A stretch of DNA of 64,000 nucleotides, taken from Sedimentibacter sp. SX930 (GTDB lineage Bacteria; Bacillota; Bacilli; Lactobacillales; Aerococcaceae). The notes under the pieces are model-generated. The model did not search any database. It was not told the origin of the DNA and was given only the letters and a program-made list of their open reading frames with translations. The stretch is from NCBI GenBank assembly GCA_002155105.1, contig MUZD01000003.1:1-64000 (forward strand), read 5' to 3'. The translations under genes and the position numbers were made by a program. This document shows, piece by piece, positions 18,855 through 30,231 of this stretch. How positions within the stretch are numbered: position 1 is the stretch's first letter; the number at the start of each line of letters is the position of its first letter.

Positions 18855-18893
18855 GACAAAAAAAATAAAGAGAATCCGGATCCGGATTCTCTC
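18855..18893 (-). terminator. intrinsic terminator of the pdh operon
   Basis: The perfect palindrome AGAGAATCCGGA/TCCGGATTCTCT (18869-18892) is followed on the minus strand by a T-rich tract. Confidence 0.88.
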
Positions 18894-18913
18894 TACCTGT
18901 TACTATTTTTGAA

Positions 18914-20320
18914 TTAGATGTGGATAGGCATGCCCAAAGCCAATTCGGCAGCGTCCATGATTGTTTCGGATAATGATGGGTGACCGTGGATCGTCAACGC
19001 AATATCTTCTGCGTTCATTCCAGCTTCAATCGCCAATCCAAGCTCAGCGATGATTTCGCTGGCATTCACACCGGCAACTTGCGCGCCGACAAGAACGTTG
19101 TCTTCTTTTGTCGTAACCAAACGGACAAAGCCTTCTGTCTGGTTCAAAGACAATGCGCGTCCGTTACCTGACAACGGGAATTTGGATGCTTTGACATCCA
19201 ACCCTTTATCTTTTGCTTCGGCAGCAGTGAAGCCGATGGTAGCTAATTCAGGATCCGTAAAGGCAACCCCTGGCATAGCACGGTAATCAACTGCAGAAGG
19301 ATGTCCTGCAATAGCTTCTGCCGCAATTTTAGCTTCGTAGCTGGCTTTATGAGCCAAAGCAGCACCAGGAACGATATCGCCGATCGCAAAAATGTGTTTT
19401 ACATTTGTGCGGCCTTGATTATCGACCTTAACCAAACCACGGTCAGTCATTTCAACTCCGACTACTTCAAGACCCAAGTCATCCGTATTTGGACGGCGAC
19501 CGACAGTAACCATTACGTAGTCAGCTTCGATAACTTCTTCTTTACCGTTTGCTTCATATTTGACGGTTACGCTGTCTCCGTTGTCGATGGCTTCTTTAGC
19601 CATTGCTTTCGTGACGACTGTAACGCCTTTTTCTTGGAATGATTTTTCAACGAACTTGACCATATCTTTTTCGAATGTCGGCAAAATTTGTGGAGATCCT
19701 TCAAGAATAGTCACTTCAGAGCCTAGGTTAGCGTATGCTCCGCCTAGTTCAGTACCGATGACACCGCCACCGACGATGACTAATTTCTTAGGAACTTCAG
19801 TCAAATTCAATCCGCCAGTGGAATCGATGACGCGTCCGCCAAATTTGAAACCTTTGATTTCGATCGGACGGCTACCAGTAGCGATGATCGCATTTTTGAA
19901 AGTGTACGTTTGTGCTGCATCTTCAGTGAAGACACGCAATGTTTCTCCGTCATTGAAGAATGCATTACCACGGATGATTTCAACCTTGTTTTTCTTCAAT
20001 AAGTACTCAACACCGGAAGTCAATGTTTTGACGACTTTGTTGTCTTTCCATTCTTGAGTTTTCGAGAAGTCCAGTTTCACATTTTCAGTTGTGATACCGA
20101 AAACGGAGGAATCCAAAGCTTCTTGATAATGATGTCCTGCAGAAATCAATGCTTTTGAAGGGATACAACCGACGTTCAAACAAACGCCTCCGATCCATTC
20201 TCTTTCGATGATTGCTACTTTTTGTCCTAATTGTGCAGCGCGGATGGCAGCTACATAGCCACCAGGTCCCGCTCCAACAACAACTGTATCTAATTCAACT
20301 GCGAAATCGCCTACTACCAT
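18914..20320 (-). CDS. pdhD: dihydrolipoyl dehydrogenase (E3)
   Basis: E3 reoxidises the lipoyl groups of E2, passing electrons to NAD+. The FAD site [20 protein letters not shown], the redox-active disulfide [15 protein letters not shown], the NAD site [20 protein letters not shown] and the C-terminal catalytic His region [10 protein letters not shown] are all intact in 468 residues. ATG at 20320 lies nine bases after the pdhC stop with its ribosome binding site (GGAAGGG) inside the pdhC end. It is the last gene of pdhA-pdhB-pdhC-pdhD and is followed by a strong terminator. Confidence 0.97.
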   Translation of the reverse strand: MVVGDFAVELDTVVVGAGPGGYVAAIRAAQLGQKVAIIEREWIGGVCLNVGCIPSKALISAGHHYQEALDSSVFGITTENVKLDFSKTQEWKDNKVVKTLTSGVEYLLKKNKVEIIRGNAFFNDGETLRVFTEDAAQTYTFKNAIIATGSRPIEIKGFKFGGRVIDSTGGLNLTEVPKKLVIVGGGVIGTELGGAYANLGSEVTILEGSPQILPTFEKDMVKFVEKSFQEKGVTVVTKAMAKEAIDNGDSVTVKYEANGKEEVIEADYVMVTVGRRPNTDDLGLEVVGVEMTDRGLVKVDNQGRTNVKHIFAIGDIVPGAALAHKASYEAKIAAEAIAGHPSAVDYRAMPGVAFTDPELATIGFTAAEAKDKGLDVKASKFPLSGNGRALSLNQTEGFVRLVTTKEDNVLVGAQVAGVNASEIIAELGLAIEAGMNAEDIALTIHGHPSLSETIMDAAELALGMPIHI

Positions 20321-20329
20321 TGTCTATTT

Positions 20330-21976
20330 TCACCCTTCCATCAATAATAATTCTGGATCAGCCAATAATCTCTTAATGTTGTTCATTGCTTTTTGAGCAG
20401 TTGCGCCGTCAACGATACGGTGATCGAAACTCAATGAAAGTTTCATAACGCGGCCGACTGCCAATTCGCCTTCTGCATTGACGATAGCTTGTTGCGCGAT
20501 CGTTCCAACACCAAGGATGGCCACTTCAGGGTAGTTGATGACTGGCGTGAAGAATCCGCCGCCAACAGAACCGATGTTGCTGATAGTTACAGAACCGTTT
20601 CTCATATCCGCAGCTGCCAGTTTGCCGTCATGGGCTTGCGCAGCCATGTTGTTGATTTCATCGGCAATTTTGAACATGCCTTTTGTATTTGCATCTTTAA
20701 CGTTCGGTACGAACAGACCGTTGTCTGTATCTGTAGCGATACCGATGTTGATGTAGTTCTTCAATACGATTTCTTGAGCGGCATCGTCGATTGAAGCGTT
20801 CAGGATAGGGAAGTCACGTACAGTCGCTGCCAAAGCCTTAACAACATAAGGCAAGAAAGTAAGTTTTGTTCCTTGCGCTGCAGCAACATCTTTGAATTTC
20901 TTGCGGTGATCCCATAATTTGGACACTTCAACTTCATCAAACAAAGTTACGTGAGGCGCTGTATGCTTGCTGTTGACCATCGCTTTCGCAATCGCTTTTC
21001 TCATCGGAGACATTTTTTGACGTGTTTCCGCTTCGCCCATAGTGGATGTGAATGGTTGAGCTGGCGCTGCAGCTTGTGTTGCTTGAGCTGCTGCTACAGG
21101 AGCCGCTTGGACTGCTGCTTGTGCCGAAGCTTGACCTTGGACTGCTGGAGTCACAGCTTTAGCTGCCACTGGAGCCACTCCGCTGAAGTTATCGATATCT
21201 TCCTTCAGTACACGACCACCTTTTCCAGTCGGTGCAACTGCAGTGATGTCGATGCCTTTTTCGCGTGCGTATTGACGGACGGATGGCATAGCCAAAACTT
21301 GCTTATTAGGATTTGCTGCTGCAACCACGCCTGATGACGCTGGTGCAGTTGAAGCTGCTGCAGGTGCTGCGGCTGCTTTTGGTGCTGGCGCTGCTGCGGC
21401 CGGGCCATTTTGGCCTGGTGCATCGATTTCCACCAATACATCGCCGATGACTGCAACCGTGCCTACTGGCGCTACGATGCGGACTACTCTGCCTGTAACA
21501 GGAGATGGAATCTCTTCAACAGATTTGTCGTTCTGCACTTCAACCAATGTATCATCTTCATTGATCATATCGCCTTCTTTGATAGGCCAAGAAACGATTT
21601 CACCTTCCATGATACCTTCGCCTAGAGCAGGCAATTTGAATTGGAAGAGTCCTCCTGTTGAAGCTACAGGTGCTGCTGGAGTTGATGCCGCTGAAGCTGT
21701 TGCTGGTGCAGGAGCTTCAGAACCTTCATCTTCATGACCTGGAGCATCGATTTCCACCAATACATCTCCGATGACTGCAACCGTACCTACTGGCGCAACA
21801 ATCTTCAAGACTTTCCCGGTTACTGGGGATGGGATTTCTTCGACTGATTTATCATTTTGTACTTCTAATAATGTATCATCTTCATTGATGGTGTCGCCTT
21901 CTTTGATTGACCAAGAAACGATTTCACCTTCCATGATACCTTCGCCTAGAGCAGGCAACTTGAATTTAAAAGACAT
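20330..21976 (-). CDS. pdhC: pyruvate dehydrogenase E2, two lipoyl domains
   Basis: This dihydrolipoyllysine acetyltransferase forms the core of the PDH complex and transfers acetyl to CoA. It has two lipoyl domains (residues 1-80 and about 110-190; lipoyl lysines near 43 and 151, both in [12 protein letters not shown]), Ala/Pro-rich linkers, a peripheral subunit-binding domain ([20 protein letters not shown], then [11 protein letters not shown]) and the catalytic domain with the C-terminal motif [13 protein letters not shown]. The two lipoyl domains are nearly identical in DNA as well as protein, suggesting recent duplication or gene conversion. It is separated from pdhB by a 106-bp gap with a long hairpin. 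Confidence 0.97.
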   Translation of the reverse strand: MSFKFKLPALGEGIMEGEIVSWSIKEGDTINEDDTLLEVQNDKSVEEIPSPVTGKVLKIVAPVGTVAVIGDVLVEIDAPGHEDEGSEAPAPATASAASTPAAPVASTGGLFQFKLPALGEGIMEGEIVSWPIKEGDMINEDDTLVEVQNDKSVEEIPSPVTGRVVRIVAPVGTVAVIGDVLVEIDAPGQNGPAAAAPAPKAAAAPAAASTAPASSGVVAAANPNKQVLAMPSVRQYAREKGIDITAVAPTGKGGRVLKEDIDNFSGVAPVAAKAVTPAVQGQASAQAAVQAAPVAAAQATQAAAPAQPFTSTMGEAETRQKMSPMRKAIAKAMVNSKHTAPHVTLFDEVEVSKLWDHRKKFKDVAAAQGTKLTFLPYVVKALAATVRDFPILNASIDDAAQEIVLKNYINIGIATDTDNGLFVPNVKDANTKGMFKIADEINNMAAQAHDGKLAAADMRNGSVTISNIGSVGGGFFTPVINYPEVAILGVGTIAQQAIVNAEGELAVGRVMKLSLSFDHRIVDGATAQKAMNNIKRLLADPELLLMEG

Positions 21977-22028
21977 TTTCTTAACTTCCCTTCATTTGTC
22001 TATTTTTGGATTTCCGACGCACAAAAGC

Positions 22029-22069
22029 GAACAAATACAATTCTCTGGGATATGGAATTGTATTTGTTC
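22029..22069 (-). other. hairpin between pdhB and pdhC
   Basis: GAACAAATACAATTC (22029-22043) and its exact complement (22055-22069) form a 15-bp stem with an 11-base loop inside the operon. The tract after it on the minus strand (GCTTTTGTGC) is a poor terminator, so an mRNA-processing, stabilising or partial attenuation role is more likely. Confidence 0.7.
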
Positions 22070-22082
22070 AAGCTTTCAGCTC

Positions 22083-23060
22083 TTAGAAATGATAAGTTTC
22101 TCTTACTTTATTCTCGATATCAGTAGCATTCGGTAACCAAATGTTTTCTGCTTGACCGAACGGGAAGACAGTATCCGGAGCAGCTACACGTCCGATAGGA
22201 GCTTCTAACGATAACACTGCACGTTCAGAAATTTCGGACATGACCATTGCGCCCACACCAGCTTGACGCTGTGCTTCTTGGACTACTACGACACGGCCTG
22301 TTTTTTGTACAGAGGCAATGATCGTTTCGACATCAAGAGGAGCAACCGTACGCAAATCGATTACTTCAACCGAAATGCCTTCTTTTTCTAGTGTTTCTGC
22401 AGCTTTGATAGCTTCGCGGACCATTGCGCCGTAAGTGATGACGGACACGTCAGATCCTTCTTTTGTGATGGCAGCTTTGCCGATAGGAACAGTGTACGCT
22501 TCTTCAGGAACTTCATCACGGAATGAACGGTACAATTTCATGTGCTCCAAGAAGACAACAGGATCGTTATCACGGATAGCTGAAATCAACAAACCTTTTG
22601 CATCATATGGGTTCGAAGGGATAACCACTTTCAAACCTGGTGATTGAGCCATCAAGCCTTCCAAGTTATCCGAGTGCAATTCAGGTGTATGCACACCGCC
22701 ACCGAAAGGAGAGCGGAAAACGATAGGCAGATTACGCGTGCCTGCCATGCGGTAACGTGTACGTGCAGCTTGTGCTACAACTGTATCCATTACTTCAAAT
22801 ACAAAACCGAAGAATTGGATTTCCGCAACGGGACGGAAACCTTCCAACGCCAAACCGAATGCCAAACCACCGATACCGGATTCAGCTAAAGGAGTATCAA
22901 ACACGCGGTCTTCTCCGAATTTTTCTTGAAGTCCTTGTGTTGCACGGAATACACCGCCGTTTTTACCAACGTCTTCTCCGAAGATCAAAACGTTTGGATC
23001 GTTTGCAAGTTCAATTGCAAGCGCATCAGTGATGGCTTGGATCATAGTTAATTGTGCCAT
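22083..23060 (-). CDS. pdhB: pyruvate dehydrogenase E1 beta subunit
   Basis: The beta chain of the thiamine-diphosphate-dependent E1 carries out decarboxylation of pyruvate together with PdhA. The family features are [34 protein letters not shown] and [18 protein letters not shown], in a normal 325 residues. ATG at 23060 is two bases after the pdhA stop, with AAAGGAG overlapping the pdhA end. It is a typical alpha2beta2 E1 gene pair. Confidence 0.97.
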   Translation of the reverse strand: MAQLTMIQAITDALAIELANDPNVLIFGEDVGKNGGVFRATQGLQEKFGEDRVFDTPLAESGIGGLAFGLALEGFRPVAEIQFFGFVFEVMDTVVAQAARTRYRMAGTRNLPIVFRSPFGGGVHTPELHSDNLEGLMAQSPGLKVVIPSNPYDAKGLLISAIRDNDPVVFLEHMKLYRSFRDEVPEEAYTVPIGKAAITKEGSDVSVITYGAMVREAIKAAETLEKEGISVEVIDLRTVAPLDVETIIASVQKTGRVVVVQEAQRQAGVGAMVMSEISERAVLSLEAPIGRVAAPDTVFPFGQAENIWLPNATDIENKVRETYHF

Positions 23061-23062
23061 GA

Positions 23063-24223
<1,161 letters not shown>

Positions 24224-24270
24224 TTATACAGATGATTTCAACTGTATCAATTCACAGTTGGTACATGAAT

Positions 24271-24299
24271 AATTTACCACGCATCCGAGATATATGCAA
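24271..24299 (-). promoter_or_regulatory. promoter for the pdh operon
   Basis: TTGCAT (24294-24299) and TAAATT (24271-24276) are spaced by 17 bases, with TGG before the -10 (extended -10), about 100 bases upstream of pdhA. Confidence 0.7.
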
Positions 24300-24352
24300 G
24301 GCAAAAGGAAAGTTTTCGATTTTTGTGCACAGAATATCTATCGCTACTTAAT

Positions 24353-24390
24353 TGTAAGCGTTTAACAAATCAGTTTTGTTCATTTGTTAA
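24353..24390 (-). promoter_or_regulatory. cre-like site and inverted repeat upstream of the pdh promoter
   Basis: TGTTAAACGCTTACA (24353-24367, minus strand) has a perfect CGCTTACA half and one extra base relative to the cre consensus. It overlaps the perfect inverted repeat TTAACAAAT/ATTTGTTAA (24362-24370 and 24382-24390). It may bind CcpA or another regulator. The rest of the gap to the gdhA terminator (24391-24725) is AT-rich with nothing recognisable. Confidence 0.4.
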
Positions 24391-24725
24391 CGAGTGCTGC
24401 CCCTCGCTATTTTAACTTAAATTGATGCTTTATTATTATGTATGTTTACAGATTGTCGCAATCAGACGCAAGGAGACTGTACTAAATTTAAAATAAAACT
24501 GTTTCTATAAAAAATATGAACCCTTGATGGAATAGGCTTTCAAAAGTATAACAGCCTTAATATTATAACTACCCCTTTTTCGATAATCATTTTCTGCATT
24601 TTTTCATAACCACTTTACAATTTTCTCTCGGCTTCCAGCCCGCCATTCCATTCATTCACGAAATCACAAACTCACTACTATGAAAATATGATTAGAGTCC
24701 ATTCGCATTCCCCTCAAAAACAAAG

Positions 24726-24763
24726 AAAAAAGGTTATTTCAATTAAGAAATAACCTTTTTTAG
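24726..24763. terminator. intrinsic terminator after gdhA
   Basis: AAAAAAGGTTATTTC (24726-24740) pairs with GAAATAACCTTTTTT (24747-24761); it can act in both directions. Confidence 0.88.
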
Positions 24764-24786
24764 AAAAATTTATGCAGAAACTTATT

Positions 24787-26187
<1,401 letters not shown>

Positions 26188-26205
26188 TCATTTTTTCATT
26201 TTCTT

Positions 26206-26234
26206 ATTTTACACATACCCCTTCTTTATTACAA
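26206..26234 (-). promoter_or_regulatory. promoter for gdhA
   Basis: TTGTAA (26229-26234) and TAAAAT (26206-26211) are spaced by 17 bases, about 75 bases upstream of the start. Confidence 0.7.
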
Positions 26235-26351
26235 GAAAAAGATGAGTCTAGCTTTTTTTTTTCGAAACGTGTACTATGTAACGTGAAGTGTTTTGTAGTT
26301 TGCTAGCCCAATCATTTCAATATAAAAACCAACAAAAGGAGGAATGCATGC

Positions 26352-26912
26352 ATGATCACTATGGATAACATCATCCGGGAAGGTCATCCTACATTGCGGA
26401 GGTCGGCTGACTTGGTCACTTTCCCTTTATCTGCGGAGGACCGAAAAATCGCCGCAGAAATGATGGAGTTCCTTTCGAACAGTCAGGACGAAGAAATCGC
26501 CGAGCAACTCAACTTGCGCGCAGGTGTCGGTTTGGCAGCTCCGCAAATTGACGTATCCAAGCGCATCGTTGCGCTACTGATACCAGGGGAGTATGAAGAT
26601 GATCCTCCGGAATTGGCTAAAGTGATGTTCAACCCTAAAATCGTAAGCCACTCCATCGAAAGCGCCTGCCTTAAAGGTGGCGAAGGTTGCCTTTCCGTGG
26701 ATCGCGAAGTACCGGGGTTTGTCGTCAGACATAGCCGGATTACGGTAGCTTACCAAGATGCCGAAGGAGTGACACACAAAGCCCGCTACAAAGGCTACAC
26801 AGCCATTGTGGTTCAACACGAAATCGACCATCTCAACGGTGTCATGTTCTACGACCACATCAATGAACAAGCGCCCTTTGCAGTCGCAGACGACGTCATC
26901 ATTATTGAATGA
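26352..26912 (+). CDS. def: peptide deformylase
   Basis: Def removes the formyl group from the initiator methionine of new proteins. The three conserved motifs are [15 protein letters not shown] and the metal-binding [12 protein letters not shown]. The 186 residues with an insertion between motifs 1 and 2 place it in the type 2 (Gram-positive) class. ATG at 26352 follows AAAGGAGG. The gene stands alone on the plus strand, followed by a strong terminator. A weak TTTGCT-16-TATAAA lies just upstream, but I am not confident that it is the promoter. Confidence 0.96.
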   Translation: MITMDNIIREGHPTLRRSADLVTFPLSAEDRKIAAEMMEFLSNSQDEEIAEQLNLRAGVGLAAPQIDVSKRIVALLIPGEYEDDPPELAKVMFNPKIVSHSIESACLKGGEGCLSVDREVPGFVVRHSRITVAYQDAEGVTHKARYKGYTAIVVQHEIDHLNGVMFYDHINEQAPFAVADDVIIIE

Positions 26913-26917
26913 GAATG

Positions 26918-26962
26918 AAAAAGAAGGTGCTGTCTCAAAATGAGTCAGCACCTTCTTTTTGG
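26918..26962 (+). terminator. intrinsic terminator after def
   Basis: AAAAAGAAGGTGCTG (26918-26932) pairs with CAGCACCTTCTTTTT (26946-26960), six bases after the def stop. Confidence 0.88.
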
Positions 26963-27019
26963 TTTGCAGGTATGATTGTCTAGTCCGGAGTTCGCATTTA
27001 TGATTGTGATTGTGAGCGC

Positions 27020-27160
27020 GATTCCCCGCCAAAATGGTTTTGAAGGGGAATCGAGTGTTGTCCGTGGACGTTTTTCCCCGCCAAGGTAGTTTTGGCGGGT
27101 TTTCTGACCGTGATTTGAACTGTTTTTCCCCGCCTAACCGCTTTTGGCGGGTTATTTTTG
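27020..27160 (+). repeat. three tandem ~52-bp hairpin units
   Basis: CCCCGCC recurs at a period of about 52 bp (units near 27020, 27072 and 27124). Each unit forms a GC stem: GATTCCCC/GGGGAATC, CCCGCCAA/TTGGCGGG and CCCGCC/GGCGGG. Units 2 and 3 are followed by T-rich tracts on the plus strand and could act as back-up terminators. The block lies between the def and transporter terminators and appears non-coding. Confidence 0.6.
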
Positions 27161-27182
27161 AGCATTCATTCATTTCCCAAAT

Positions 27183-27240
27183 AGAAGGGGCAGTACCAAA
27201 ATCAGAAAGTACTTTTCTGATTTTGGTACTGCCCCTTCTT
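27183..27240. terminator. long bidirectional terminator after the ABC ATPase gene
   Basis: Two perfect 26-base arms (27183-27208 and 27214-27239) with a 5-base loop end six bases from the ATPase stop. Confidence 0.8.
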
Positions 27241-27245
27241 TGTTT

Positions 27246-27983
27246 TTATTTTGTAAGATATCTCTCCAGAAATTGCTTCGTTCGTGCCTCGGTTGGATGA
27301 TTGAAGATATCATCAGGGGCTCCCTGCTCCAGGATGACGCCTTGATCCATGAAGATAACGCGATCGGAAACTTCCTTCGCGAACTCCATTTCATGCGTCA
27401 CGACGATCATCGTCAAGCCACTGTTGGCAAGATCCTTCATGACCTTCAATACTTCTCCTACCATCTCCGGGTCCAAAGCCGACGTCGGCTCATCGAACAA
27501 CAGCGCATCCGGCTCCATCGTCAAAGCGCGAGCGATAGCGACGCGTTGTTTTTGGCCGCCTGACAATTGATCCGGTTTGGCGTTGATGAAATTCCCCATC
27601 CCGACCTGTTCCAGATAGCCCATGGCGATCTTTTCGGCTTCTTGCTGAGACTTTTTAAGGATTTTCACAGGTCCTACCGTGCAATTATGCAATACATCCA
27701 AGTTGTTGAACAGATTGAACTGCTGGAATACCATTCCCAATTTGCTGCGGTACTTGAAGATATCATGCTTCGAGTCCAGAACGTTTTCGCCGTCATAGAT
27801 GATCTCTCCGGCTGTCGGCTTTTCAAGCAGATTGATGCAGCGCAACAGAGTCGATTTACCGGATCCCGATGAACCGATGATGCACACAACTTCCCCTTTA
27901 TTCACGCTGAAATCGATGTCCTTCAGCACTTCATGTTGACCGAAGTTCTTCTTCAGATGCTGTACGTCAATTACTTTTTCCAT
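27246..27983 (-). CDS. amino-acid ABC transporter ATPase, probably lysine
   Basis: This is the ATP-binding subunit of a polar amino-acid importer (GlnQ/HisP family), 245 residues. Walker A is [15 protein letters not shown], the Q-loop MVFQQFNLF, the signature [15 protein letters not shown], Walker [18 protein letters not shown] and the switch His in [11 protein letters not shown] at 27983 follows GGAGG by nine bases; a TTG one codon earlier is possible. It is the third gene after the binding protein and permease. Sequence alone would suggest glutamine, but the lysine riboswitch upstream of the operon points to lysine. Confidence 0.9.
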   Translation of the reverse strand: MEKVIDVQHLKKNFGQHEVLKDIDFSVNKGEVVCIIGSSGSGKSTLLRCINLLEKPTAGEIIYDGENVLDSKHDIFKYRSKLGMVFQQFNLFNNLDVLHNCTVGPVKILKKSQQEAEKIAMGYLEQVGMGNFINAKPDQLSGGQKQRVAIARALTMEPDALLFDEPTSALDPEMVGEVLKVMKDLANSGLTMIVVTHEMEFAKEVSDRVIFMDQGVILEQGAPDDIFNHPTEARTKQFLERYLTK

Positions 27984-28005
27984 CAAATGATTCCTCCTGT
28001 GGCAA

Positions 28006-28791
28006 TTAATTTGCTCTGTCTCTTTCTGCTTGTTTTTTGCGAGCCATTAATTCTGGTGTAGTCAATTGGTCTTGACCTGCACCCATCATCTGATAATTAT
28101 CAGGGCCTTGCATTTTTCTTTCGATAGCACGCAGAATGCGCGTCACCGTGAAGGTCATGACGAAGTAAATGATTGAAGCCACGAAGAATGATTCGAAATA
28201 ACGGAAGTTATTCCCGGAAATCGATTTGGTCGTAAAGAACAATTCCGAAACGGAGATGACGTTCAATACGGACGTATCTTTTATGTTGATGACGAATTCG
28301 TTCCCTGTCGCCGGCAGGATATTCCGGATCACTTGCGGCATGACGACATTCCGCATCGTCTGCAAGTGATTCATCCCGATTGCTTGAGCGGCTTCGAATT
28401 GCCCTTTGTCGATGGAAATGATCCCGCCGCGGACGATCTCCGACATATAAGCGCCCGTATTGACCGATACGATCAATAGCGCTGCAAAGATGCGGTTCAT
28501 GTCGATGTCAAACGCCAATGCGGCACCATAATAGATGACCATGGCTTGCACGATCATAGGCGTGCCGCGGAAAATTTCGATGTAGCATGACAGCAAAAAA
28601 TTCACCACGTTGTACACGTGTTTTTTCCAACCCGATTCCGCAACCGGGATCGTACGGATGACGCCGATCATCAGACCGATCCCCAGTCCGATGATGGTTC
28701 CGATTAAAGCTATATATAATGTTGTCCATGCACCTGATAAAAACTGTCTCCAGTTTTCTTCGATGATGCGGATAACCCAACTAAACTCCAT
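28006..28791 (-). CDS. amino-acid ABC transporter permease, probably lysine
   Basis: This is a membrane subunit of the HisM/GlnP family, 261 residues with about five membrane helices. The ATPase-coupling EAA motif reads [21 protein letters not shown], shortened here to its core EAAQAIGMN. The early segment [17 protein letters not shown] is the typical first helix. A hydrophilic 35-residue C-terminal tail follows the last helix. The start ATG at 28791 has AAGGGG upstream. It lies between the binding-protein and ATPase genes, 22 bases before the latter; a single permease would act as a homodimer. Confidence 0.9.
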   Translation of the reverse strand: MEFSWVIRIIEENWRQFLSGAWTTLYIALIGTIIGLGIGLMIGVIRTIPVAESGWKKHVYNVVNFLLSCYIEIFRGTPMIVQAMVIYYGAALAFDIDMNRIFAALLIVSVNTGAYMSEIVRGGIISIDKGQFEAAQAIGMNHLQTMRNVVMPQVIRNILPATGNEFVINIKDTSVLNVISVSELFFTTKSISGNNFRYFESFFVASIIYFVMTFTVTRILRAIERKMQGPDNYQMMGAGQDQLTTPELMARKKQAERDRAN

Positions 28792-28829
28792 TTAATGTAT
28801 GCCCCTTTTTGATGTTCCGTCAGTCTTGA

Positions 28830-29684
28830 TTATTCAGCTGATGGTTGGTTTTGGATTGCTTCATCCATCATTTGGATGCGTTCTTCTTCTGTGATGCCGC
28901 TCAGGATCTCATTGATCTGGTCTTTCAATTCACTTTCTTTGATCAAACCGATTGCGATTTCTGAATCAGCCGCGGACAATTCGAAAGTAGCCGTTTCATC
29001 CAATTCGATCATTTTGAAAGCGGAATTGGCTGCTGAAGCGCTGATGGCTTCCGGACGTTCCGATACGTAAGCATCAATTGTGCCTGATTCCAAAGCTACG
29101 CGCATGGAAGTGAAACTGTCCATTGCCGGTTGCTTTTGCACGCCTTCAATCTGATCGATGACACCATAGTGCAACGTATTCAACTGTGCGGTAACTTTTG
29201 CGTCCGCGAAATCAGCCAAAGTTGTCGCATCTGCATAAGCGCCATCCGCTTTGACGACAAGCACTAGTTCAGTCGTATAATAGGAATCCGAGAAATCAAT
29301 CGCTTCTTTGCGTTCCTCTGTCGGCGACATGCCTGCAACGATAGCATCGATTTTAGATGAAATCAACGCCGGCACCAGGCCATCCCATTCCGTCTTAACG
29401 ATGACCAGTTCCTTACCTAAACCGTCCGCCACTTTTTGGGCCATCTGAACATCATAGCCATTAGCGTACCCATCAGCGCCGTCGATTTTCACTGCGCCGT
29501 TGCTGTCATCATTTTGGGTCCAGTTGAAAGGAGGGTAACCAGCTTCCATTCCGACCACGAATGTTTCAGAATCCGCTGAACCGTTGGCTGCGGATGAATC
29601 ATCAGTGGTTCCGTTACCGCAACCCGCCAAAATAAACAACCCTGTCAATGCTGCCATTGTTTTTTTCCATGTTTTTACTGTCAT
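28830..29684 (-). CDS. amino-acid ABC transporter binding lipoprotein, probably lysine
   Basis: This is a type 3 periplasmic-binding-protein-like lipoprotein of 284 residues. The signal peptide ends in the lipobox LAGC (about residue 22), followed by a Ser/Asp-rich linker. The binding-domain motifs are FVVGMEAGYPPFNWTQ, VQMAQKVADGLGKELVIV and IVAGMSPTEERKEAIDFSD. ATG at 29684 has GGAGG eight bases upstream. It is the first gene of the transporter operon. Its mRNA leader contains a lysine riboswitch and a terminator, so expression should fall when lysine is abundant; this supports lysine as the ligand over glutamine. Confidence 0.9.
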   Translation of the reverse strand: MTVKTWKKTMAALTGLFILAGCGNGTTDDSSAANGSADSETFVVGMEAGYPPFNWTQNDDSNGAVKIDGADGYANGYDVQMAQKVADGLGKELVIVKTEWDGLVPALISSKIDAIVAGMSPTEERKEAIDFSDSYYTTELVLVVKADGAYADATTLADFADAKVTAQLNTLHYGVIDQIEGVQKQPAMDSFTSMRVALESGTIDAYVSERPEAISASAANSAFKMIELDETATFELSAADSEIAIGLIKESELKDQINEILSGITEEERIQMMDEAIQNQPSAE

Positions 29685-29821
29685 CTCTATTTCCTCCTAA
29701 TGTATATAGTCTTTTTTAACTGCTCAAAAATAATAAAAAATAACCCTTCTTATACGGCCGCTTTTGTCCACCTTTCTTCCCATAGAGCGTCATAACAACG
29801 ATAATTCAGTCCGTTTTTGTG

Positions 29822-29858
29822 CAAAAAAATAGACTATAAAGCAAAAGGCCCTATAATC
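29822..29858 (-). terminator. riboswitch-controlled terminator
   Basis: GATTATAGGG and CTTTATAGTC on the minus strand pair over ten positions (several G-U) with loop CCTTTTG, followed by TATTTTTTT. It lies just after the lysine aptamer and about 140 bases before the binding-protein gene. Confidence 0.7.
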
Positions 29859-29880
29859 CAGCTTCCTTCTGCCCGCAATA

Positions 29881-30029
29881 CCGAAAGTACTCCACAAACG
29901 ATTTTGGGCAAATCGTTCTGACAGTGTCAGGATTCTTAACCCTGACCCCAACACAGCAAACGCTGTATTTCGGCGAACACCCCTTTCAAACGGGCATTTT
30001 ACTCTTGATGTTCGCAGCCTCTTTCATTA
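29881..30029 (-). ncRNA. lysine riboswitch (L box)
   Basis: On the minus strand the conserved L-box core is readable in order: AGAGGCTGCGAACATCAAGA, then GTAAAATGCCC, GAAAGGGGTGTTCGCCGAA, two further hairpins (CAGCGTTTGCTG; GTCAGG/CCTGAC), a third (AACGATTT/AAATCGTT) and the closing GTGGAG. GAAAG near 30018-30025 pairs with CTTTC at 29883-29887 as P1. The pattern GAGG-GCGAAC-TCAAGAGTA and AAAGGGG-CGCCGAA matches the B. subtilis lysC leader. It precedes a terminator, giving transcription-off control by lysine of the amino-acid transporter. Confidence 0.87.
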
Positions 30030-30059
30030 TTGTATGATCGTATGACATTATTGTATGTT

Positions 30060-30088
30060 ATTATACTGTACGGATTTTTAATTTGCAA
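30060..30088 (-). promoter_or_regulatory. promoter for the riboswitch-transporter operon
   Basis: TTGCAA (30083-30088) and TATAAT (30060-30065) on the minus strand are spaced by 17 bases. The start point would be near 30053, about 25 bases before the aptamer. A 12-bp direct repeat (30025-30036 and 30046-30057, 21-bp period) covers the initial transcribed region. Confidence 0.75.
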
Positions 30089-30167
30089 CAAAAAGCGCTT
30101 TGCCCCGCCATCCGAAGCACTACACTCATCGACGGGCACTATCACGGATCGTCCCTATTTTTTCCGT

Positions 30168-30196
30168 TTCAAAAAATCGGTTTCGGATGCTATACT
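30168..30196 (+). promoter_or_regulatory. promoter for the HAD and dehydrogenase genes
   Basis: TTCAAA (30168-30173) and TATACT (30191-30196) are spaced by 17 bases, about 35 bases before the start codon. Confidence 0.6.
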
Positions 30197-30231
30197 GACT
30201 GCAACGACAAAAGGGAGGAACTACCTCAATA

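Noticed and set aside
29881-30029. T-box leader as an alternative to the lysine riboswitch
   Set aside because: No T-box sequence (AGGGTGG..ACCGCG) is visible, and the L-box core is present in the right order.
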